Origin: Symbioplanes lichenis
GTDB taxonomy: Bacteria > Actinomycetota > Actinomycetes > Mycobacteriales > Micromonosporaceae
DNA length: 64,000 nt
Assembly (NCBI RefSeq): GCF_030709675.1
Contig: NZ_JAUZQD010000022.1
Location: forward strand, 1-64,000
Reading direction: 5' to 3'
The translations under genes were made by a program, and so were the position numbers. Under the pieces are notes generated by a model, which did not search any database, was not told the DNA's origin, and saw only the letters and a list, made by a program, of their open reading frames with translations. The first letter of the stretch is position 1; each line of letters opens with the position of its first letter. This document shows, one piece after another, positions 17,230 to 26,332 of this stretch.

Positions 17230-19233
17230 GTGACGCAGAGTCAGATCGCTCCGACCGTGGCGCGGCTGGTCCGGCGGGCCCGCGAGGGCGACGCGGCGGC
17301 CACCGAGGCGCTGGTCCGGGAGCATCTGCCGCTGGTCTACAACATCGTCGGGCGCGCGCTCGCCGGGCATCCGGACGTCGACGACGTCGTGCAGGAGACC
17401 ATGTTCCGGGCGTTGCGGGCGCTGCCGTCGCTGCGCGAGCCCGAGCGTTTCCGGTCGTGGCTCGTCGCCATCGCGTACCGGCAGATCCAGCTGCACCTGC
17501 GCGCCCGCCGCACGTCCCGGCTGCAGCTGGTCCCCGAGCAGGCCGAGGTGCCCGACCCGGCCGGCGACTTCGCCGAGCGCACGACCGCCGAGCTCGTCCT
17601 CGACGGCCAGCGCCGCGACCTCGTCGAGGCGGCCCGCTGGCTCGACGCGGACGACCGGCGCCTGCTCGGCCTCTGGTGGCAGGAGGCGGCCGGCGAGCTG
17701 AGCCGCACCGAGCTGGCCGACGCGCTGGGCGTCCGGCCGAAGCATGCCGCGGTGCGCGTCCAGCGGATGAAGGCGCAGCTCGATGCCGTACGCGGCGTCG
17801 TGGGCGCTTTGCACGCCCGGCCCCGCTGTCCCGAGCTCGCGGGCCTGGTCCGCCACTGGAACGGCATCGCCGATCCGCTGTGGCGCAAGCGCCTCGTCCG
17901 GCACGTCCGCGAGTGCGCGCACTGTGCCGACCGTGGCCGCGGCCTGATCGCCCCGGAGCAGCTGCTGCTCGGCGCGGCGATGCTCCCGGTGCCCGCCGCG
18001 CTGACGGCCAAGGTGAGCGCGCTGACCGTGACGAGCAACGCGGTCCTGCACCACAAGATCCTGGCCGCGTGCGGCACGGCGGCGGTCCTGGCGACCGGCG
18101 GCGGCATCGTCTACGCGGTGCACTACTCCCCCGCTCCCCCGCCGCCGGCCGTCGTCGCCGTGGCCCCTCCGGCTCCGGTCTTCACCACGACGCCGCGACC
18201 CGCCGCCTCCTCCAGCGCTCCGATCGCCACCGGCGAGGACATCTATGTGGCACCGGACGGGTCGGACGACGGCGACGGCAGCCTCGGCCAACCGTTCGCG
18301 ACGCTGGGCAAGGCGGTGGCGACGGTCCGGCCCGGACAGACGATCGCGCTGCGCGGCGGGACGTACCGCCCGGCCGCCGCGGTCGAGATCACCACCAGCG
18401 GTACGCCCGGCAAGCGCATCACGCTCACCAACTACCGTGGCGAGAAGCCCGTCATCGACGCCTCCGGCGTGCCCGCCGACCAGTGGGCCGTGACGCAGCG
18501 GGCCTCGTACTGGACGGTGCAGGGGTTGACGATCACCGGGTCGGCGAGTCATGCGTACGTGTGCTCGGGCTGTCAGGGGTCGATCTTCCGGCGCCTGACC
18601 ATGCGCGACAACGCCCGCTCCGGACTGCAGCTCCGCGACGAGGGCACCACCGGCAACCAGATCCTCGACAGCGACTTCACCGGCGGCGACGGCACCGGCC
18701 TGAGCATCCAGTTCGGCTCCGGCCCGGGCAACGTGGTCCGCGGCAACCGCTTCGCCGCCAACGCCCTCGCCGGCATCGACCTGGGCGCCTTCACCTCACC
18801 GGTGACGCTCGAGTACAACTGGGCGTACGACAACGGCGGCACCGGCTTCGTCCTCGGCGGCGGCAGCCCGCCCGCGACCGCCGCCCACAAGCTGCGCCAC
18901 AACGCGGCCTGGTCCAACGGCAGCCACGGCTTCTCCGACGAGGGCAACACCGCGGCCCTCGATCTGACCAACAACACGGCCTGGCGCAACAAGGACACCG
19001 GCTTCCACCTCCCGGCCGCGGCCGCCACCGTCCGCGCCGACGTCTCCGCGGCCAACGGCACCCCGTACGACCTGGGGCCGGCCGCCACCCAGAGCCGCAG
19101 CACCGCCGACACCCCCTTCACCTCGACCGACCCGGCCGAGGCAACCGGCCCGCGCCGGACCAACGGCAAGCTCCCCGCCACCGCCTTCCTCCGGACCGGC
19201 AACGGCACCGGCGCCTCCATGGCCGGCAACTGA
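17230..19233 (+). CDS. ECF sigma factor fused to a membrane span and extracellular beta-helix (pectate-lyase-like) domain
   Basis: The 667-residue protein is a one-piece signalling device. Residues about 12-90 are sigma region 2 (HPDVDDVVQETMFRALR), about 120-190 region 4. An HVRECAHC motif (H-x3-C-x2-C, residues 225-232) resembles the zinc anti-sigma motif. A hydrophobic span (277-297) and a Pro/Ala-rich linker (300-335) follow, then a right-handed parallel beta-helix (about 336-660) of the kind found in pectate lyases and pectin-binding proteins. The predicted topology puts sigma inside and the helix outside. The GTG at 17230 follows GGGGA; an in-frame ATG at 17200 lacks a ribosome site. 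Its position next to the divergent pectinase operon suggests pectin sensing. Confidence 0.85.
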   Translation: MTQSQIAPTVARLVRRAREGDAAATEALVREHLPLVYNIVGRALAGHPDVDDVVQETMFRALRALPSLREPERFRSWLVAIAYRQIQLHLRARRTSRLQLVPEQAEVPDPAGDFAERTTAELVLDGQRRDLVEAARWLDADDRRLLGLWWQEAAGELSRTELADALGVRPKHAAVRVQRMKAQLDAVRGVVGALHARPRCPELAGLVRHWNGIADPLWRKRLVRHVRECAHCADRGRGLIAPEQLLLGAAMLPVPAALTAKVSALTVTSNAVLHHKILAACGTAAVLATGGGIVYAVHYSPAPPPPAVVAVAPPAPVFTTTPRPAASSSAPIATGEDIYVAPDGSDDGDGSLGQPFATLGKAVATVRPGQTIALRGGTYRPAAAVEITTSGTPGKRITLTNYRGEKPVIDASGVPADQWAVTQRASYWTVQGLTITGSASHAYVCSGCQGSIFRRLTMRDNARSGLQLRDEGTTGNQILDSDFTGGDGTGLSIQFGSGPGNVVRGNRFAANALAGIDLGAFTSPVTLEYNWAYDNGGTGFVLGGGSPPATAAHKLRHNAAWSNGSHGFSDEGNTAALDLTNNTAWRNKDTGFHLPAAAATVRADVSAANGTPYDLGPAATQSRSTADTPFTSTDPAEATGPRRTNGKLPATAFLRTGNGTGASMAGN

Positions 19234-19237
19234 GCAA

Positions 19238-19681
19238 TCAGGCCGGCAGCCTGGGGTCGTCGAGCACCTCGGGCAACGCCTCGGTCAGCATCGTGGCCCG
19301 CACCGACCGCAGGAGCCGGCTCATGACGAAGCCGCCGACGCCCGTGAAGCCGGTGTGCTCCCAGGTGAAGCGGGTGCCGCCGTCGATCGGCCCGAGGCGG
19401 TAGGCGACGAAGCTCGGCGCGGCCCCCTCGTCGCCGATCCACGAGTAACGCAGCAGCGCCGGCGCGCCGACCTCGAGAACCTCGCAGTCGACGACGCCGC
19501 GCCAGCCCGCGACCGGCTTGGCGACGAACCGGAACTTCGTGCCCACGACCGGCGCGAAGCCCTCGGGGCGGCCGCCCCGGCCGGTGCTGGTCCAGCGCGG
19601 CACCAGCTCGGGGTCGGTGAGCACGCGCCAGACGCGCTCGATCGGATGCGGGTAGTCACGGGTGATCCGGAACTCGCTCAT
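19238..19681 (-). CDS. SRPBCC (AHSA1-like) domain protein
   Basis: The 147-residue protein has a START/Bet-v1-like helix-grip fold: FRITRDYPHPIERVWRVLTD at the N-terminus, RYSWIGDEG, and the C-terminal TRFTWEHTGF. These proteins bind hydrophobic ligands or act as small polyketide cyclase-like enzymes; the ligand is unknown. It is divergent from a TetR regulator with a shared 30-bp palindrome in the 54-bp intergenic space, so it is the probable target of that regulator. Confidence 0.85.
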   Translation of the reverse strand: MSEFRITRDYPHPIERVWRVLTDPELVPRWTSTGRGGRPEGFAPVVGTKFRFVAKPVAGWRGVVDCEVLEVGAPALLRYSWIGDEGAAPSFVAYRLGPIDGGTRFTWEHTGFTGVGGFVMSRLLRSVRATMLTEALPEVLDDPRLPA

Positions 19682-19695
19682 CGTCGTCTCCTTTT

Positions 19696-19725
19696 TACTG
19701 CCACTGTAAAAATACTGTAGCAGTA
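19696..19725. promoter_or_regulatory. Palindromic operator between SRPBCC and TetR genes
   Basis: Two 13-base arms, TACTGCCACTGTA (19696-19708) and TACTGTAGCAGTA (19713-19725), form an inverted repeat matching at 11 of 13 positions around a 4-base AAAA centre. It stands in the short AT-rich divergent promoter region and is the likely site for the adjacent TetR protein. Confidence 0.7.
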
Positions 19726-19735
19726 AGATCGACCT

Positions 19736-20329
19736 GTGAGCCTGCGCGAGGACAAGAAGCGGCAGATGCGGCAGCAGCTGTCCGACACGGCGACCCGGAT
19801 GTTCGTGGAGCACGGGTTCGACGGCGTCCGGGTGTCCGAAGTGGCCCGGGCGTGCGGGGTGTCGGAGAAGACGGTGTTCAACTACTTCCCGACCAAGGAG
19901 GCGCTGCTGCTCGACCGGCTCGAAGGCACGGCAACGGCCCTGCGCGAAGCGCTCACGTCGACCGAGCACCCGCCGATCGAAGCCGCCCTGCGCCTGCTCG
20001 ACGCCGAGCTCGACGGGTTCGCCGGCGACCCGGAGGGCTACCGCCGCTTCGGCGACCTGCTGGAGGCGGCGCCGTCCCTGCGCGCCTACCGCAACGACAT
20101 GATGGACCGCTTCGTCGCCGTGGCCGCCGAAGCCCTGGCCGCCCGCGCCGGCGCCGACCCGGCCGACCCCGAACCCCAGATCACGGCCGCCGCCCTCCTC
20201 GGCTTGTGGCGCGTGCAGTACGAAAGCCTGCGCCGCCACCCCGCCGAACCGGCCACGGTCCGCGCCGAGGTGCGCCGGGCCGCGGACGTGCTGCGCAACG
20301 GGCTCGGCGCTTCGGCATTGCGGTCATGA
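19736..20329 (+). CDS. TetR-family transcriptional regulator
   Basis: The 197-residue protein has an N-terminal TetR helix-turn-helix (VSEVARACGVSEKTVFNYFP, about residues 35-54) and an all-helical ligand-binding domain with the DPEGYRRFGDLLEAAPSLRAY pattern common in actinobacterial members. The GTG start lies 10 bases after a 30-bp palindrome, implying autoregulation and control of the divergent SRPBCC gene. Confidence 0.88.
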   Translation: MSLREDKKRQMRQQLSDTATRMFVEHGFDGVRVSEVARACGVSEKTVFNYFPTKEALLLDRLEGTATALREALTSTEHPPIEAALRLLDAELDGFAGDPEGYRRFGDLLEAAPSLRAYRNDMMDRFVAVAAEALAARAGADPADPEPQITAAALLGLWRVQYESLRRHPAEPATVRAEVRRAADVLRNGLGASALRS

Positions 20330-20359
20330 TCTGACCGCTGGGGCGGGCACGCTGTCGGC

Positions 20360-20776
20360 ATGACTGTTGACCGCTCGGGTTCCCGGATCGATCACCTCAA
20401 CGTCGCCGTGCCGGATCTGGCCGCGGCCGTGGCGTTCTACGAGCCGGTGCTGGCCGCCATCGGCATCACGAAGATGCTGGAGATCCCGCCGGACGCCACC
20501 CCGAACCAGCCGACGGCCATGACCGGTTTCGGGCTGGCCGGGGTCAAGCCGTACTTCTGGCTCATCGACGGCGGCACCGTCGGCTCGAACATGCACCTGG
20601 CGTTCACCGTCGACACCCGCGAGGCCGTCGCCACCTTCCACCGGGCGGCGCTGGCGGCGGGCGCCACGTCACTACTGGCGCCCGCGGTGCATCCCGAGTA
20701 CCACGACGACTACTTCGGCGCCTTTGTGCTCGATCCGCACGGCATCAACCTCGAGGCGGTCTGCCATCGGGGGTGA
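20360..20776 (+). CDS. VOC-family (glyoxalase/bleomycin resistance fold) protein
   Basis: The 138-residue protein is a single vicinal-oxygen-chelate domain: RIDHLNVAVPDLAAAVAFYE at the start, HLAFTVDTREAVATFH in the centre, and FVLDPHGINLEAV at the end. His and Glu at these positions match the usual metal ligands. It is a monocistronic gene just after the TetR gene. The substrate is unknown. Confidence 0.85.
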   Translation: MTVDRSGSRIDHLNVAVPDLAAAVAFYEPVLAAIGITKMLEIPPDATPNQPTAMTGFGLAGVKPYFWLIDGGTVGSNMHLAFTVDTREAVATFHRAALAAGATSLLAPAVHPEYHDDYFGAFVLDPHGINLEAVCHRG

Positions 20777-20804
20777 GCCGGTGGAATGGTGGAGGACAGG
20801 TTCG

Positions 20805-21218
20805 TCAGGGGGTGGCGACGGCGTCGCGGAGGTCGCCGACCGGCCAGTCCGGGAGGGCCCAGGCGAGGTCGGCGAGGGCCACCACGCCGACCAGGCGGTC
20901 GCCGTCGACGACCGGGAGGCGGCGCATGCGGCGGCGGCCCATGGTGCGGAGGATCTTCGCGGCGTCGTCGTCGGCGGCGACGGCTCCGCAGTCGTGGGTG
21001 GCCTCGGCCGCGGTGACCTGGGCGGGATCGCGGTCGGCGGCGACGCTGGCGGCCATGATGTCGCGGTCGGTGAGCATGCCGCGGATGCGGTCGTCGGCGC
21101 CGCGGACGGGCAGGCTGTCCACGCCGAGCCGGACCATGGTGTGCGCGGCGGCGCTCAGCGTGTCGCCCTCGCCCACGCAGGTGACGTCGGCGGTCATGAT
21201 CTCTCGCGCGGTCAGCAT
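20805..21218 (-). CDS. CBS-domain pair protein
   Basis: The 137-residue protein is two tandem CBS motifs: the first covers LTAREIMTADVTCVGEGDTL to GMLTDRDIM, the second AAEATHDCGAVAADDDAAKI to RLPVVDGDRLVGVVALADLA. Free-standing pairs usually sense adenine nucleotides or redox state and regulate a partner. The ATG at 21218 has GGAG ahead of it at acceptable spacing; in-frame ATGs at 21251 and 21320 would add a tail of no recognisable domain. Confidence 0.85.
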   Translation of the reverse strand: MLTAREIMTADVTCVGEGDTLSAAAHTMVRLGVDSLPVRGADDRIRGMLTDRDIMAASVAADRDPAQVTAAEATHDCGAVAADDDAAKILRTMGRRRMRRLPVVDGDRLVGVVALADLAWALPDWPVGDLRDAVATP

Positions 21219-21340
21219 CGGGCCGGTCTCCGTCCGTGAGAACTTGCTCATCGTCCATCGTGGGCGATCTTGGGGTCGGGCTTTACCCATTGTCCGGAAG
21301 ACGATGCACGAAAGCGGCAACCGCGCCGTACGGTGAGCCG

Positions 21341-21553
21341 ATGGAGGACTTGACCGTGCTGGCCGGCTTCGGCGACGACGCCCGCACCGCCCGTGTCATC
21401 AGTGCGGTGCAGCAGGACGGCACGCTGTGGGCCGGCGGGACGACGTGGCGCGGGCGCGCGTACCTGCGGATCTCGGTCTCGAACGCGACCACCACGGAAG
21501 AGGATGTCGACCGGTCGGCCGCAACGATCGCCCGCCTGGCGGCGGAGGTCTGA
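21341..21553 (+). pseudogene. C-terminal remnant of a PLP-dependent decarboxylase-like gene
   Basis: The 70-codon reading frame has no complete domain. It closely resembles the last part of group II pyridoxal-phosphate decarboxylases, especially LWAGGTTWRGRAYLRISVSN followed by TTEEDVDRSAATIARL, which normally closes a ~450-residue enzyme. The catalytic Lys and cofactor site are absent. The ATG at 21341 could still drive a small protein, so either a decayed relic or a short independent gene is possible. Bases upstream belong to the divergent CBS gene region and hold no remainder of the enzyme. Confidence 0.55.
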
Positions 21554-21583
21554 GAAAAGGCGTGGCAGAGGTCTGAGGAAAAG

Positions 21584-21614
21584 GGGCCCCGGCCGGAGAT
21601 TCCGGCCGGGGCCC
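21584..21614. terminator. Strong hairpin between convergent genes
   Basis: A perfect 14-bp GC stem (21584-21597 with 21601-21614) with a GAT loop. Read on the minus strand it is followed by CCCCTTTTCC, so it suits termination of the heme peroxidase transcript. Confidence 0.8.
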
Positions 21615-21630
21615 GGGCGCGCTGTTCCCC

Positions 21631-23379
21631 TCAGAACAACACGCCGGCGAACTGCAGGAAGTCGGGGATCGAGCGGATCGGCAGGGCGCTGGGCGGGTCG
21701 GCCAGCCCGCCGTCCGAGGGCTGCCAGGGGCGGCCACGCCGGGCCTGGTTGAGATAGGAGTCGGGGTCGCGGGCGAGCTGGCCGACGATCGTGAGGGCCA
21801 CGATCCGGCTGCCCACCTCGCCGAGGGCGTCGCCGCGCTCCTTCAGCTGCGACTCGAGCAGGATGTAGTACCAGAGCGGGGTGGCGGTCAGGAAGCCCGC
21901 CGGGTCGAGGATCGCCGCCGTGGCCCGGCCGGCCCCGGCGCGGATCTCGGCCTCGGTGAGGGCGGTGACGCCCAGCTCGGCGGCGACCGCCTGGCCGGTC
22001 GGCACGTCCAGTTTGAAGCCGCGCAGCAGGTTGCGCCGGGCGAGGGTCTTGAGCAGGGTGCGGATGTCGAAGACGACGCCGGGCTTCTCGGCCGCCTGCT
22101 GGTTGACCATCTGGCTCAGCGGCAGCGCGAGGGACGTGTCGATGCGCCGGGCGAACCGGTCGCCGAAGCTGCTGTTCTTGTCGACGAAACGGTCCCACTC
22201 GATCGGCCAGTTGCTCGGCAGCGTCGGCGCGCCGAAGAAGCCGCCGGTCCCGGTGAACTGGAAGAGCTGGGTCAGCGTCGCGTTCGGCGCGTTGTTGTTC
22301 GGGCGGCCGAAGTTGCGGTTCCAGTCGTACGCGCCGCGGATCATGCTGTGGCCGAAGCGGAAGCCCGCCGTCGCGAACTCGATCGGCATGAACACCTTCG
22401 GGGCGCCGGTGATCGCGTCGAGGACGTCCTCGTTCTCGGCCAGGGCGCGGTCGGTCGCTCCGGGGCTGAGCACCGTGGCGAGGAAGTCGTTGACCGTCAG
22501 CCACTGGTAGGTGAACCGCACCAGCTGCTGCGCGCGCTGAAAGATCTGTTGCGGCGTCGCGTAACTGTTGTTCTCGTTCTCCCGCACCCAGTCGACGACC
22601 CGGTTGTGGAAGCGCAGGAACGCCACGTGCAGCTGGGCCACGACGAGGTTCTCGTCGTTGCGGCCGTCACCGATCCGGGGCTTCCTGTCCCCGCGGCGAG
22701 GCAGGTCGCGAGCGTTGTCGGCGACCGGCGGGATGCGGCCTCCGACGTTCGTGGGCGTCAGCGTCCCGAGCACCAGCCGCGTGCCCTCCGCGTCGTAGGG
22801 CACGACGATCGGGTCGTCGCCGCTGCCGGGGTCGTCCTCCGGGCGGGACCCCGCCACGCCCGGCCCGTCGCCATACACCGAGTCGAGGTTGAGCGCGGGG
22901 TTGCGGGCGTTGGCCAGCTTCGCGACGACCTCGGCGGCGGGCAACGGGAACAGGTCCGTGTCGCGGATGCTGATGCTGCTGTCGTTGTCGGTCGCGGCGG
23001 TCAGGTCGTGGTCGACGAACTGTCCCCAGTACGTGTAGACCGGCGGGATGGGCGAGTTGCGCTCGTCGGCCGGCGGCTCCTGGTCGATCATCGCGAACCC
23101 GAGGTCGTTGAGCGCCAGGCAGGTCCGGACGGTGAGCTCGCCGCCCTGGCCGTCCGACGGCAGATGGGCGTCGCGGTTGCCGACCAGCTTGCCGAAGAGG
23201 AAGCCGAACGCGGTCGTGTCCTCGGCCATGGTCGCCGCCGGATCCTGGACGGCTTCACTCAGCCTGGTCCAGCCGACCTGGCTCAGGGCGGCTGCTGCCT
23301 CCTGATCGCCGGCGATCGCGTGGCCGCCGTGGCGCATGTCCCTGATGACGCGGTGCGGCGTCCCACCGTTGCTGCTCAT
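21631..23379 (-). CDS. Animal-type heme peroxidase family protein
   Basis: The 582-residue protein has the animal (myeloperoxidase/cyclooxygenase-like) heme peroxidase signatures: distal-His block YWGQFVDHDLT, the HNRVVDWVRE helix, and the proximal-His block AGFRFGHSMIR. There is no signal peptide, unlike most eukaryotic members. It should catalyse peroxide-dependent oxidation, perhaps halide or phenol oxidation; the substrate is unknown. The ATG at 23379 follows AAGGGGAGCC. It lies 47 bases downstream of the large LuxR regulator gene on the same strand and may be co-transcribed or controlled by it. Confidence 0.9.
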   Translation of the reverse strand: MSSNGGTPHRVIRDMRHGGHAIAGDQEAAAALSQVGWTRLSEAVQDPAATMAEDTTAFGFLFGKLVGNRDAHLPSDGQGGELTVRTCLALNDLGFAMIDQEPPADERNSPIPPVYTYWGQFVDHDLTAATDNDSSISIRDTDLFPLPAAEVVAKLANARNPALNLDSVYGDGPGVAGSRPEDDPGSGDDPIVVPYDAEGTRLVLGTLTPTNVGGRIPPVADNARDLPRRGDRKPRIGDGRNDENLVVAQLHVAFLRFHNRVVDWVRENENNSYATPQQIFQRAQQLVRFTYQWLTVNDFLATVLSPGATDRALAENEDVLDAITGAPKVFMPIEFATAGFRFGHSMIRGAYDWNRNFGRPNNNAPNATLTQLFQFTGTGGFFGAPTLPSNWPIEWDRFVDKNSSFGDRFARRIDTSLALPLSQMVNQQAAEKPGVVFDIRTLLKTLARRNLLRGFKLDVPTGQAVAAELGVTALTEAEIRAGAGRATAAILDPAGFLTATPLWYYILLESQLKERGDALGEVGSRIVALTIVGQLARDPDSYLNQARRGRPWQPSDGGLADPPSALPIRSIPDFLQFAGVLF

Positions 23380-23426
23380 GGCGGCTCCCCTTCGTGCGCT
23401 GCCGGCGCCGATGCCGGGCCTCGCGC

Positions 23427-26162
23427 TCAGCCTTGCCCCGGCCCCGGCGGGCCCGCCTCCGGGAGGTCCCCGACCGGCGGCCTTTCCGCCGGGAGGGCGA
23501 GCCGATCGGCCGTCGGGGAACTCCCTGAGACGCCCGCCTCGGCCAGGTAGCGCACCAGCTGGGTGCGGGAGCGGACGCCCAGCTTGCGGTAGGCGCTGGA
23601 CAGGTGGGTCTCGACGGTCTTGCGGGACAGGAACAGCGCCTGCGCCGCCTCGGGGTTGCTCAGGCCGTCGGCGACCGCGCAGGCGACCTGCAGTTCGCGC
23701 GGGGTGAGGCGGGCGAGCAGGGAGACCGGGTCCGGGCCGCGGCGGGGGCCGGCCCCGGCGAGCAGGGCGGCCGTGCGGCGCACGAAGGGCTCGGCGCCCA
23801 GGCGGCGGAAGATCGACAGGGCGCGGCGCAGGTGCGGCACGGCGTCGTCGCGGCGGCCCGGCATCTCCCCGTACGCGAGCAGCATGCGCGCCTGGTCGAA
23901 CGGGTGCGGGTGCGCCGGGGCCCGCTCGAACCGCACCGGGTCGTCGGCCAGCAGCGCGCGGTGCAGGGCGACGTCGGCGCGGGGGGCCGGCAGGTCGCCG
24001 ATGCGGGCGCGTTCGGCGAGCGCGTCGAGCTGGCGGTGGGCCTGCGGGAGGCGGCCCGCCGTCCGGTACGCCTCGACCAGGTCGGACTCCCACCCGCAGG
24101 CGGCCGGGTTGTCGGCGCCGGAGTGGGCCACGAAGTCGCGTACCGGCTCCAGGCAGGTGATCGCCTCCGCGGGCGCCCCCGCGGCCAGGTGCCGCAGCCC
24201 GGCCGCGGCCCCCCGGAAGAGGGTCAGGCCGTGCACGGCGCCCGGGCCGGCGAGGGGTGCCGCCTCGGTCAGGTGCGCGGCCTCGGCGAGACCCACCGCC
24301 CAGTCGCCGGTGTCGTAGCGGGCCATCGCGCTGAACAGCAGGGCCCGGGAGAGCGGGCCGAGGGCGCCGGCGCGGCGGGCGGCCCGGACGACGCGCAGCA
24401 GGGTCGCCTGGGCCTCGGCCGTGCGGCCCAGCCAGAGCCGGGTCAGCCCGGTCATCGCGAGCAGCTCGCCGTCGCGCAGCGGGTCGAGGGCCTCCAGGTA
24501 CGCGCGGTCCTCGTCGAGCAGCCGGCCCGCGCCCGCGATCCGGCCCCGGACGGCGAGAGCCTGCGCGAGCACCGTGCGCGCCGGCGCGCCCTCGGCCCGT
24601 GCCCCGTCGCGGTCGAGCATCGTGACCGCCCGTCCCGCGTACCCGGCGGCGTCGCGCACCCGCCCGCTGGTCAGCGCGGGATTGACCGCGGCGCACCACA
24701 GCCCCGCGGCCCGGTGCGGATCGGTGTCGCCGAGGCGCTGCGCCGCCGCGACCAGGATCTCGCGGGCGCGGCCGGGCGTGCCGCACCGGTTGAGCACCCA
24801 GCCGTACGCGAGAGCGACCTCGGCGTGCAGCGCGGGCTCGAGCGCGGCCGGCAGCGCCTCGCCCAGCCAGCTCGACGCCTCCGGCAGCTGCCCGCACATC
24901 TGGGCGTCGGCGGCGGCCGCGAGCATCCGGCGCACGTAGGTCTCGCGGTCGCCGGCCAGCTCGGCGGCCCGGTGCAGCGCGCGGGCGGCCCCGGCGAACC
25001 CGGCGTGGCGGCGCAGGGTGCCGGCCGCGGCGACCAGCTCGGCGGCCGCGGCCTCGTCGGCGCCCGCGAGCTCGGCGGCCCGGTACCACGCGCGGGCGGC
25101 GCCGGTGGCGGCCCCGGCCAGCGCGTCGTAGACCCGGCGGCGCTCGGCCGGGGCCGCGGCGTGCCGGACGGCGGCGCGCAGCAGCGGGTGCGCGAGCCGG
25201 GCCTGGCCGCCCCGCTGCACCAGGAGCCCGCAGGACACGGCACCGGCCAGGGCGGCGGGGCCCGCGCCGAGGTCGTCGAGCGCGGCGGTGACCGTTCCGG
25301 CGTCGTCGGAGGCGGCCAGGGCGGCGGTGAGCAGGGCGGTGCGGGTCGCGGGCGGCAGCGGGGCGAGCCGTTCGGCGAACGCGTCGCGCAGCCCGGCGCC
25401 GATCGGCAGCGGGTCCGGCAGGGCGGCGGCCCCGCCGAGCTGGTCGTCGCCGAGGGCGTGGCCCAGCTCGGTCAGCGCGCCCGGGTTGCCCCCGGTGGCG
25501 GTCCAGAGATCCGCGCGCACGCCGGCGGCCACGCGCCCCGGGCGCAGCCGGTCGAGCAGGTCGCCGGTCGCGGCCGGGGTGAGGCCGTCGAGGCGTACGG
25601 GATCGGCGCCCGCCGCCACGAACTCGGGCGGGACCGGGTCGCGGACCGCCAGCACCAGCCCGGCCGCGTCGTGCTCGACGCGGCGCGCGGTGAACAGCAG
25701 CGCGTCGCGCGACGGCCGGTCGATCCAGCCGGCGTCGTCGACGACCACGAGCACCGGCTGCCGCTCGGCCGCCGCGGTGAGCAGGGTGAGGGTGGCGAGG
25801 CAGACCGCGTACGGCTCGACGGGCCCGGCCGCCCCGGTCAGCGCGAGCGCGGTCCCCAGCGCCCGGGCCTGCGGCTCCGGCAGCTCGCCCAGCCCCGGCA
25901 GCAGGGGCCGCAGCAGGTCGCCCAGCGTCGCGAAGGGCAGTGCCGACTCCGCCTCGAACCCCGTCGCGGCCAGCACCGTGACGTCGCGCAGCCGGGCCAG
26001 CAGCCGCGTGAGCAGGGCGGTCTTGCCCGCGCCGGGCTCGCCCACGAGCACGAGGGCACCCCCGTGGCCCGCGTGCAGCCGGGCGGTCAGCTCGTCGAGC
26101 CGGCGCGCCTGCGGGGCCCGGCCGACCAGGGGCGGCGCGGGCGGATCTGGGCGAAACGGCAT
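23427..26162 (-). CDS. Large ATP-binding LuxR-family (LAL) regulator
   Basis: The 911-residue protein has a Walker A GEPGAGKTAL (residues 41-50), Walker B VLVVVDDAGWID (137-148), a long helical TPR-like middle and a C-terminal LuxR helix-turn-helix (LTPRELQVACAVADGLSNPE to LVRYL, about 814-868). This is the LAL/MalT-like STAND architecture, where inducer and ATP drive activation. A 43-residue Pro/Ala tail follows the HTH, which is unusual, since the HTH normally ends the protein. It is upstream of the heme peroxidase and divergent from the sugar-binding-protein/chemoreceptor pair; either could be its target. Confidence 0.92.
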   Translation of the reverse strand: MPFRPDPPAPPLVGRAPQARRLDELTARLHAGHGGALVLVGEPGAGKTALLTRLLARLRDVTVLAATGFEAESALPFATLGDLLRPLLPGLGELPEPQARALGTALALTGAAGPVEPYAVCLATLTLLTAAAERQPVLVVVDDAGWIDRPSRDALLFTARRVEHDAAGLVLAVRDPVPPEFVAAGADPVRLDGLTPAATGDLLDRLRPGRVAAGVRADLWTATGGNPGALTELGHALGDDQLGGAAALPDPLPIGAGLRDAFAERLAPLPPATRTALLTAALAASDDAGTVTAALDDLGAGPAALAGAVSCGLLVQRGGQARLAHPLLRAAVRHAAAPAERRRVYDALAGAATGAARAWYRAAELAGADEAAAAELVAAAGTLRRHAGFAGAARALHRAAELAGDRETYVRRMLAAAADAQMCGQLPEASSWLGEALPAALEPALHAEVALAYGWVLNRCGTPGRAREILVAAAQRLGDTDPHRAAGLWCAAVNPALTSGRVRDAAGYAGRAVTMLDRDGARAEGAPARTVLAQALAVRGRIAGAGRLLDEDRAYLEALDPLRDGELLAMTGLTRLWLGRTAEAQATLLRVVRAARRAGALGPLSRALLFSAMARYDTGDWAVGLAEAAHLTEAAPLAGPGAVHGLTLFRGAAAGLRHLAAGAPAEAITCLEPVRDFVAHSGADNPAACGWESDLVEAYRTAGRLPQAHRQLDALAERARIGDLPAPRADVALHRALLADDPVRFERAPAHPHPFDQARMLLAYGEMPGRRDDAVPHLRRALSIFRRLGAEPFVRRTAALLAGAGPRRGPDPVSLLARLTPRELQVACAVADGLSNPEAAQALFLSRKTVETHLSSAYRKLGVRSRTQLVRYLAEAGVSGSSPTADRLALPAERPPVGDLPEAGPPGPGQG

Positions 26163-26332
26163 CGCGGCCCCCCTCCCAGACGTACCGTCCCTCTCGACGC
26201 ACCGACGCGGCCAGAGGTTTTCCCTGCCAGATCAAGGACAGCCGCCGGTCTTCTCATCCCGGCCCGGCGCCGGACGATGGTGGCTCCGTGGTTGCCGCCC
26301 GCCACGGGGCGGGCGGATCTTTGGAGGAGCGG

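Noticed and set aside
21631..26235. One continuous minus-strand frame joining the LuxR region to the heme peroxidase
   Set aside because: Only the last ~580 codons are protein-like; the upstream part is out of frame with the LuxR gene and Arg/Pro-rich.
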